Of a DNA stretch of 64,000 nucleotides, positions 52,901 to 61,900 are shown one piece after another. The notes under the pieces are model-generated. The model was not told the DNA's origin and made no database searches. It saw nothing but the letters and a program-made list of their open reading frames with translations. Within the stretch, counting starts at the first letter, position 1. Every line of letters starts with the position of its first letter. Origin of the DNA: Tribonema minus (taxonomy: Eukaryota > Sar > Xanthophyceae > Tribonematales > Tribonemataceae); contig JAFCMP010000029.1 in NCBI GenBank assembly GCA_017506865.1, forward strand, positions 124,001 to 188,000, written 5' to 3'. Both the position numbers and the translations under genes were made by a program.

Positions 52901-55900
52901 GTTGTGAGCAGTCTCGATGCAGTGCGTCTGCATGTTGTGCAGCGGTACTGGGAGGTGTCATCAATGGCAACGGTCGAGCAAACCTATCCTCAATAGTATC
53001 TGCAGGTTGGTAAGGTGAGAAATGACGCTGCGCTACAACTTTCATCATCTGCTCCACAGCTGTATACCCTGGTGTGCAGTACGTTGACGCTCTGATAACC
53101 TCCCAATGCCCCTGCTGCCCCCCACCCCCTCTTCTCCGCATCTACTTTTCAACTCTCACTGACACTTAACGACCGTCCGTCACTGCGCAAACGCGCGATT
53201 AAGACCAGATTAATGACTAACAAGTACTTGCCTGCTCGCCCCTGTCGGTGTCCCAGAAGAGCAGCTCGCGCGCAGCGACGCTGACGCTCTGACAATCTCC
53301 CAATGCCGCTGCTGCCCCCCCCCCCCCCCCCCCCATCCGCATCTACTTCTCAATTCTTACTGTGATCAAACGACCATCTGCCATTGCGCAAACACGCGAT
53401 TCATGACTTCAAAAGCTTGCCTGCTCGCCCCTGTCAGTGTCCCAGAAGAGCAGCTCGCGCGCCGCAGCGCTGACGCTCTGCAGGAACCTTTGTTGGCTAC
53501 TGCGCAAATGCGCGACTTATGACCAGATCAATGCCTAACAACACGTGCCTGCTCGCCCCTGTCTGCAACGCTGACGCTCTGAAAATCTCCCAATGCCCCT
53601 GCTGCCCCCCTACCCCAATCCACATTAACTTTGCAGTCCTCAATTAGATTCAACGAGCGTCCGATACTGCTCAAACGCGCGATAACTGACCAACTTCACG
53701 TGCCTGCTCGCCCCTGTCGGTGTCCCAGAAGAGCAGCTCGCGTGCGGATGCGCTGACGCTCTGCAGGAACCGACCGTCGGCGCTGAAGTCGCACTGCGCG
53801 ATGCCGCCCCTGTGCCCCGCACAGCGCGCTTTCGGCATGAAGGTGCCGCCGCCGGCGTAGAGGTAGACGCTGGCGTCATCGCTGGCCACCGCTAGCGTCA
53901 GGCCTGCCGTTTGCAACAGATAATTTGAACTTTCAGGTACCTCAAATAAGGTCTACACGCGCAACGGACGATTCAGAGTGTGTGCAGTTGAGCAGCTGAA
54001 TGGGTAGGTATAGGTGGTTAGGTAGACGCTGGCGTCGTCGCTGGCCACCGAGAGCGTCAGGCCTGCCGCATGTAACAGATGATTGTAATTACTTCAAGTA
54101 GGACGTGCACGCGCAATACATACTGCAAAGCGTGTGCACTCGGGCAGATAGGTAGATGGGTATCGCAGACGCTGGTGTTGTCGCTAGTCCTCGCAAGCGT
54201 CAGGCGCGTACAACGCATGGTTTGAACTTTGAGCAACTTCAAGTATCATGTACGATGTGCAACAGGTAACAACATCATGACGCAGGTGCAGAACGGCGAT
54301 GCAAGCATACCCCTACACACCAACCATGCCATCCTGTGAGCTCACCGTCGGGAGACCAGCCCACCGCGCGTATGGTCTTCTTGGAGTCGCGCGCCTCGTG
54401 CGCCACGGAAAGGTCCGCGGTCCTGAGAATGAGGAACGCGCCTTCCTTGCGCGGCGCTTTCCCGCCGCCCGTGCTCTTGCGTGTGGCCGGTGTTGCCGCT
54501 GTGCTCACCGCTGGCAGGGGAGTAGGGGGCGGGGGGGGGGGGGAGGGGGATAGAAGCATGGCGATGACAGGGGGTGAGCGCTGCTGTGTTGAATTCCAGT
54601 CTGTGAAGCGCTGCTGCTGCTGTGGAGCCGAGGTGCGGCGATTGGTGAGGGGGTGATTAGGTGAGGGGGGGGCACTGAGTCGGAGTTTGAGGCTCGATCT
54701 GCGGAGCAGTGCTGCTTGGGAGCCAGGCGCGGCGATCGGTTGAGGGTGAGGAGGCGAAGGGTACGGGCGATGGTATCCCTACCCCTGACCGCAACCCTAA
54801 ACCTAAGCCTAACCCTAATTTCAACCTCTACCCCAGGCCTAACCCATAATTTTGAAGTAAACAAACCGAGCGTTCACAGCCAGGGCCCGCACTAGTGAGT
54901 CACTCACCAAGCGAGTCACCCTTGAGGCTCTTGCACAGATGGTCGCCGTCAAAATCGAAGGCCACACAGTGTGCGGGCAATGTTTGAGCAGGGTTAGGGT
55001 TAGGGTTAGGGTTAGGGTTAGGGTTAGGGTTAGGGTTTAGCAGGCCACGCAACTGCGCATTTGAAGGACAGCACCGAGCATTCATAGCCCGCACTAGCGA
55101 GTCACTCACCTGGAGAGTCACCTCCAAGGCCCACGCACAGGAGATCGCCGTCGGGGTGGAAGGCCACGCAGTGCGCAGGGGTGTCGAGAAGGACGCTGGC
55201 CACGCAGCGCTTGGTGCCTCTGTTCCACATGCGCACCGTTCTGCTTCAACAGCACGAGGGACGCATTGAAAGCGGGTAACTGTGAGTCACCCGGCTCTGG
55301 GGGTTTCCACGGGTGATACACCTAGCTCCAGGTTTCCACCCACACAGAATACATCATTTCGAGGCATGACACATCTTCACGTGTGACGCACCTGTCAAGG
55401 CCCACGGAGCAGAAGGTGTCGGGCTTGTGCGGGTGCGTGGCGATGCCGCCCCCCCAGCCCCCGTGGCAGTGCCCCGAGGCGAGCGCCCCCCCCTTGTGCA
55501 GGCACGCGCCGTCTGAATCTGCAACGTGAAGAGACACATAGTTTATACTTATTAGTAATAATGATCTCATTATGAGCAGCGCCCAGACAAACGTGGCGGC
55601 ATTCATCATCGTCCAGCTGTGATCCCGGCAATCACACCTGTGATCACGGCGATCACACCTGATTCACAAAAACGGTTGACCTGCTCTGGGGTATCTCTAA
55701 GGGCAGTGACGTGCAGGTGGCCACAGTGCCAGTGCTGAAAGCCTCAGGATCTGTCGATCATTGCTCTCGCTCCATCATTGGTCACGATGGTCACAAAGGA
55801 GGGCATGCCATACTACGAAAACTGCCTGTGCCCTAACTTAATCCTAAGCAGGAGGCAGCCGCATGACAGTCGGTGGTGCAGGACCAGTTTAGAGCCTGCT

Positions 55901-58900
55901 CGGAGACAGAACGCGGAATGGTGACGTGCTGTAGCGTTACGAGGTCTGAGCAGCGCTGCTCAGTCGTTGCCACACAGTGTTGCTGAGCGCTGCCACATTA
56001 TGGCACACGTCAGCGCCCATCCCGCACTGACATGACCTCTGCCCGTCGTAAGTAGCGAGAAACAAATACTTCAAGTAGTTGATGCAAGCGTTATTAAGCG
56101 TTGCCATGAAATCTTGCACTGACGTAACCCTTTGCCGTCGCAAGTGTTACCGAGAAATACCAATGCTTTAAGTGGCTGAAGTGTTGCAGTCCTCGCCTAA
56201 GATCTCGTACAGCTCCCCCGCCTCCATCGCCACCAGCATGCAGCGGTTGCTCGCCGTTGAGAACAGAGTTACTGGGGAAGGTCATAGGACTGATAGATAG
56301 CTACAACAATGCCCCACAGTGTATCCTGAATGTGTGTTAAAGTAATGAGGAATACTGCTACTTCAAGTAGTTGAAGTGTTGCAGTCCTCGCCTGAGATCT
56401 CGTACACCTCCCCCGCCTCCATCGCCACCAGCATCAACGTTGCCACGCCGCTGAGACTGGAACCACTGGGGAGGGTTTTAGAACTGATAGCTGGCTGCAA
56501 CAAAAGCGTATCGCAGTGTCTCATGAATGTGTTGTCAAAGTACTGAGGAATACCAATGCTTCAAGTAGTTAAATGTTGGATTTATTGCCTGAGATCTCGT
56601 ACAGCTCCCCCGCCTCCGTGGCCACCAGCATGCGGCGGTTGCTCGGCGCCCAGCTGATGGAGTGCAGGGCGTGCACGCCGAGCAGCGCTGCGCCGGGCAG
56701 GCTGCGCGTATCAAAGCACGCCGCCAGCTGTAGCGAAGGGCCGCGCCACAGTTGAACCTGCGAGCGCACCCGACGTTGCGGCGCACGCAAGAAGAGACGG
56801 CTGTGAAAAGAAAAGGGGTGAATTGGCAAAGGCGGCGCAGCCTGCAACTCTGTTCTTAGCGCTTCAATAGCCTGTGTAAAGGAAGACGTGCACGCCGAGC
56901 AGCGCTGCGCCGGGCAGGCTGCGCGTGTCGAAGCACGCCGCCAGCTGCAGCGAGGGGCCGCGCCATAACTAAACCTGCAAGCACAGGCGACGTTTGTGGT
57001 CCAGGTACAAAGTCGTGGTCATGGCAATTCTAGGAGGGGACTCAGCACCAGCAACTCTGTTCTGAGGTGTGCGCGCGCCGACAAAGCGCAGCTTGTGCAG
57101 GAATGTGCGCTGATGCTGAGCAGCGCTGCGCCAGGCAGGCTGCGCGGCAGGCTGCGCGTGTCAAAGCGCGCCACCCGCTGAAAGTGAGGGGTAACCTTAG
57201 GGTTAGGGTTAGGATTAGGGTTAGCCGTCAAAGACCTGCGAGCGCATCCGCCGTTGTGGCACTCGCAGCAAGCAGAAGGCTGCAAAGCATTGAGGCGGAA
57301 GTTGCACGGCAACGCAATCATCATCTCTCTCTCTTAGGTATGCGCGCTGCAATAGCATACTTTGATGCGTCAACACACGTGTAGTGTGCATGATGTATAT
57401 CTGTGTGTATGAAACTCGAAACACTCTGAAGGTGAATGAGCGCGGCAATACATTTGATATATCGAAGGCACAGCCTGTGCAGGGAAGTGCGTTCGTGCTG
57501 AGCAAGGGTTAGGGTTAGGATCAGGGTTAGGATTAGCGTTAGGGTATGGACCTTGCCGTCAGCAGCGCCGGTCATCAATCTGTTGAGTGTGCAGCATGCG
57601 TTGCGGCTCGTTGCTGGTGAGACTGCGCCTGTGTTGAAGACGCGCAGCACACCTGACGCCGTGGAGGGCACCACAACCCTAACCCTAGCCCTAACCCTAA
57701 CCCTAGGACTCGAATTCGAACCACACACCTTGCCATCAGCAGCGCCGGTCACAAAGGCGCCACCGGCGCCTGACGCCTTGGAGGGCATGCAAGGGGCTCA
57801 ACCTTCACCCTAACCCTAGCCCTCACCTAACCCTGGGTTTTGAGATTACGCACCTTGCCATCGGCGGCGCCGGTCACGAAGGCGCCGCCAGCGCCCGCGG
57901 CGATTACCGTGACCGCCGCTGCGTGGCCCTTCACGCACCTGCGGAAGGGCGGGGGCGGCGACGCAACGCGCAGTGAGCACAAGTGACGCTCGCACAGCGC
58001 AATGTCGAATTTGAGGCATGTCGAGCTGCGCCACCGTGCTGAGGGGGGTAGGAAACGCGCAAGGGGTATGCATACAAGGTGCTGCTCCAAGTTTGCTTGC
58101 CAACACCGCCAACAGCCTTGGCCAGCAGCACTGCCACAGCTGCGTGAGATGCGGCAGTCTCCGTGTTGAGAACTTCACTACCAATATGGCGATCATTGCG
58201 CCCCTTTTGCCAATGATGCAGCGGCAAGCAACATAGAAGTACTCTGTGGTATTGAGGTGGCAGCGCTCCACGCTTACTTGGTGCAGTTGCGCTGCTCTCA
58301 CAGCCACGCATCGCCGCTACCGCCGCCACTGTGAACTTCAACTCTGTGTACTAAAACTCCAGTTGTGACAATATTGTATTGTTAGGTTTGTAATCAGGGA
58401 AGCTGCAAAGTACAAGGATGGACGTGTTGAGGTTACTTGGTGCGGCTGTGCCCCTCCCACAGCGACACGTGGCCGCTGCCGCCGCCCGTCAACTTCAACA
58501 TCAAGTTGCAGTCACGGAGTCTTGCTTCTCTCCAGAGTGCACCGTCGCAAATACGGCAAAGCATTTTGTCCGAGGCAGCACTGCTTGCATTGTGCAGTTG
58601 CGCCCCTCCCACAGCGAGACGTGACCGCTGCCGCCGCCCACGAATACTGTAGCAGCACTGTGCTGCGGTCGCTGTGAGTTCAAGTGTTTCGTCCAATGTT
58701 GAAGTAGCACTACTCAGCGCTCAGCACTTACTTGGTGCAGTTGCGCCCCTCCCACAGCGAGACGTGGCCGCTGCCGCCGCCCGTCGCGACGGCGCCGCCG
58801 TCAAATCCCAGGCAGCACAGCTGCGTCTGCTGCAGGCCCGTGGGGCCAAAGACCCCCGTGGATCGCTCAAATCCTGGGCCTGGTGGATATGCGCGTGAGG

Positions 58901-61900
58901 ATTTTAGAAAGTTAAGCCAGCAAAAAGTAGCACACGTTTTGACGGGGCGACGTTGACGTGGAGTACAGTGAAGTGATTTATCAAGAAGTCATCTTGCTCA
59001 AATACGTCAAAACACATCGGCTCATCGGTGGTGCACTTGGTGCAACTTCACCAGTGCAGCAGAACCGTGCGAAGCACCCAACCGGGCAGTAGTAAAATGA
59101 CGCGTGTTGTTGCCCGGAAAGGCCACCTTGCAAAGATGAGTCATCTATAGATGATGATGCTTCTGTAACACCAACGAGAGCTAGCCTCGCTGCAATACCA
59201 GGAAGAGTTGATCTATGATGCAGTAGAGATGACTGTTCGTTCCAGATAATCATGGAACACGCCTCTCTTCTCTTATGACAAGCGTTTGCCGGCTGCAAGC
59301 TTCACCCGCAGTCAGAACGTCACATGATCCACTGCTTCAGGGTGGCAACTCTTGCATCTACACTATAAAGCACTTTCTGTCCGCCAGTGTCACCTGTGCT
59401 GGAACGGTCCCAGAACGTTATGTGATCCACTCCGCAGGTGGATTGTTTTTCCAACACTAAAAAGCACTATCTGTCTGCTAGTCTCACCTGTAATGCAACG
59501 GTGCCAGAGCGTTACGTGATCCACTCCACAGGTCGCAAATTTCTTACTCTAAAAAGCACTTTTTGTCTGCCAGACTCACCTGTAATGCAATGGTGCCGGA
59601 ACGTTACGTGATCCACTCCACAGGTGGCAACTTTGTTGCTACACTACTAAGCACTTTCTGTCTGCTAGTCTCACCTGTGCTGGAACGGTCCCAGAGCGTT
59701 ACGTGATCTACTCCGCAGGTGGCGAACCTGTCGCCCCCCCCTGCAAAGGTTACGGCTATGGTAGGAGCGCCGGCGCCGCTGCACGTGGAGGTGAATATGG
59801 TCGTCTGGCTAGGCCAGTGGCGCACCTGCACAGCAGAAAAAGCACACAACCACTCATATAAGCAGGCATAGGTTTTCATACTCGATCAATAGCAATACAA
59901 TGCACATGATGAAACAAGCACTGACACAGGATTGGGGGGGGGGGCTTAAATTTCAGCATCGGGAAAAGAGTCGACAGGCTGATTTAGCAGTAACCCTACC
60001 CTTAACCCTAGTTCACGCCAGTGGCGGACCTGCACAGTAGATGCAGCACGTGCTTATTCACACGTCGCTCTGCATGATGTTTTTCGAACGATCCGCTACA
60101 CACAGTCAACAGCAATATGAAGCACACAATAAATCAAGCACAGCAGCAGAGCAAATGGTGGATGGGGGGGGGGGGGGGCTCTTGAGCCAACTTTGGCTTT
60201 TGATGCAGCTTCGGGCAGAACGACAACAGGCTGAGCTAGGTCTGGCTTGAGGCAGTGGGACGCGAATGATTCACCCATTGCATACCAATGCAATAGTTTA
60301 AGGGATGATGGCAACTGGCATGAAAAGAAAACTGCGACAAAACCATATGATCTCAGAGTTTTCCGCAAAGTTGGCACAAACTGGAGCCAAATGCGGGGAT
60401 CAGCAAGATGCCGTTTTGAGAGGGGGGGAGCGTGCTCGTGGGCAGGTATTCCCACCTCGCTCGATCACACGAGACGGGAACTGTTGGGGACACAGCAACG
60501 CTGCCTTAGGGTTAGGGTTAGGGTGGGGTCAGCTAACCTAACCCTAAGCTTGACCACGTTAGACGGGAGAGCTGTTGGAGACGCGGCAACGCCAGTCACC
60601 CACATGGCGTCTAAGCGGGTCGACACCACCGCATAAGAAACTTCTGGCCCCGGCTCCATGGCGAAGCTCAGAGCTAGCTAGCGCAGCAAGCTTTTTCTTT
60701 CACTGCTGATCAGTTGCGAGCAGTTTCTCACCGCAAGGGAGACTTCCGGCCCCGGATATTCTTGCAAATATGTAGGTGAGCACTTTCCACCACTTTCTCA
60801 CCGCAAGGGAAACTTCCGGCCCCGGCTCCATGCCGACGCTCAGCGTGAGCGCGGCGTCCGGCGAGAAGCGCACGAGCGCAATGCCAGAGCCGTGCACGCC
60901 CCTGAAACTGCCGAGCAGTGTGCACGTCTCGGCGCACCACACTGCTAGCTGCGCACAGCACAACACGGTCAGGCAAGATGAGTATGCGAGTGCACAAGTA
61001 CGCACGAGGGTACGCCGATAAGGCTTGAATGCTTTGCTTGCACCCTAGAAGGAGGCGATGGCTGAGCCGTGCACGCCCCTGAAGCTGCCGAGCAGTGTGC
61101 CCGGTTCAGCCATGCCACTTCGCTAGCCCTTCAGTCAAGGCCCACCGCCAACCGCAGGTCAGTCATACGGGGGGGCTCTGACCCCCGTCATGCACGCCGG
61201 CATCGAGGCTGCCCGTGATCACATCAGAGCCTACCTACATAATTTTATAATATCAATATCATGGGCTACACACTCATCGGCCAGCGTCAGACAACCATGA
61301 TGTGGCAGCACGAGACACACGCCGACACTGCTGCATCAGCGCCTGCCTCAACCTTCGGCCGCACGCATTCGCGCATCGGCGGCACATTGCAAATGTGCAT
61401 TCGCCTTGGATCGGCGACCCACTTGCCCCGTCGCCACAACAACTCTCGCCCGCCCGCTTCTACTCTCAGATCGAGGCACGTGATCGCGTCCGTGTGGCCC
61501 TGGAAGTGCCACAGGCATTCGCGCATTGGCAGCACACTGCAACAGTGTACATACCTTTGGTCGGCGCCCCAGATGCCCCGTCGCGACGACAACGCGCCCC
61601 CCCTTCTTCTACACCGACGTCAAGGCACGTGATCGCGTCTGTGTGGCCTTGGAAGTGCCGCAGGCATTCGCGCTTCGGCAGCACACTACGAGCGTGCACT
61701 CACCTTGGGTCGCCGCCCCAATTGCCCCGTCGCGACGACGACTCGCCCTTCCTCTTCTACACCGACGTCGAGGCACGTTATCGCGTCCGTGTGGCCCTGG
61801 AAGTGGCGCTGCGACCCGCACTCCGCGCCGCCGCCGCGGCCGCCGAGCCGCAGCGCGACGCCGACTGCGCCGACGGGGTAGATGACGTCGCCGGCGGGGG

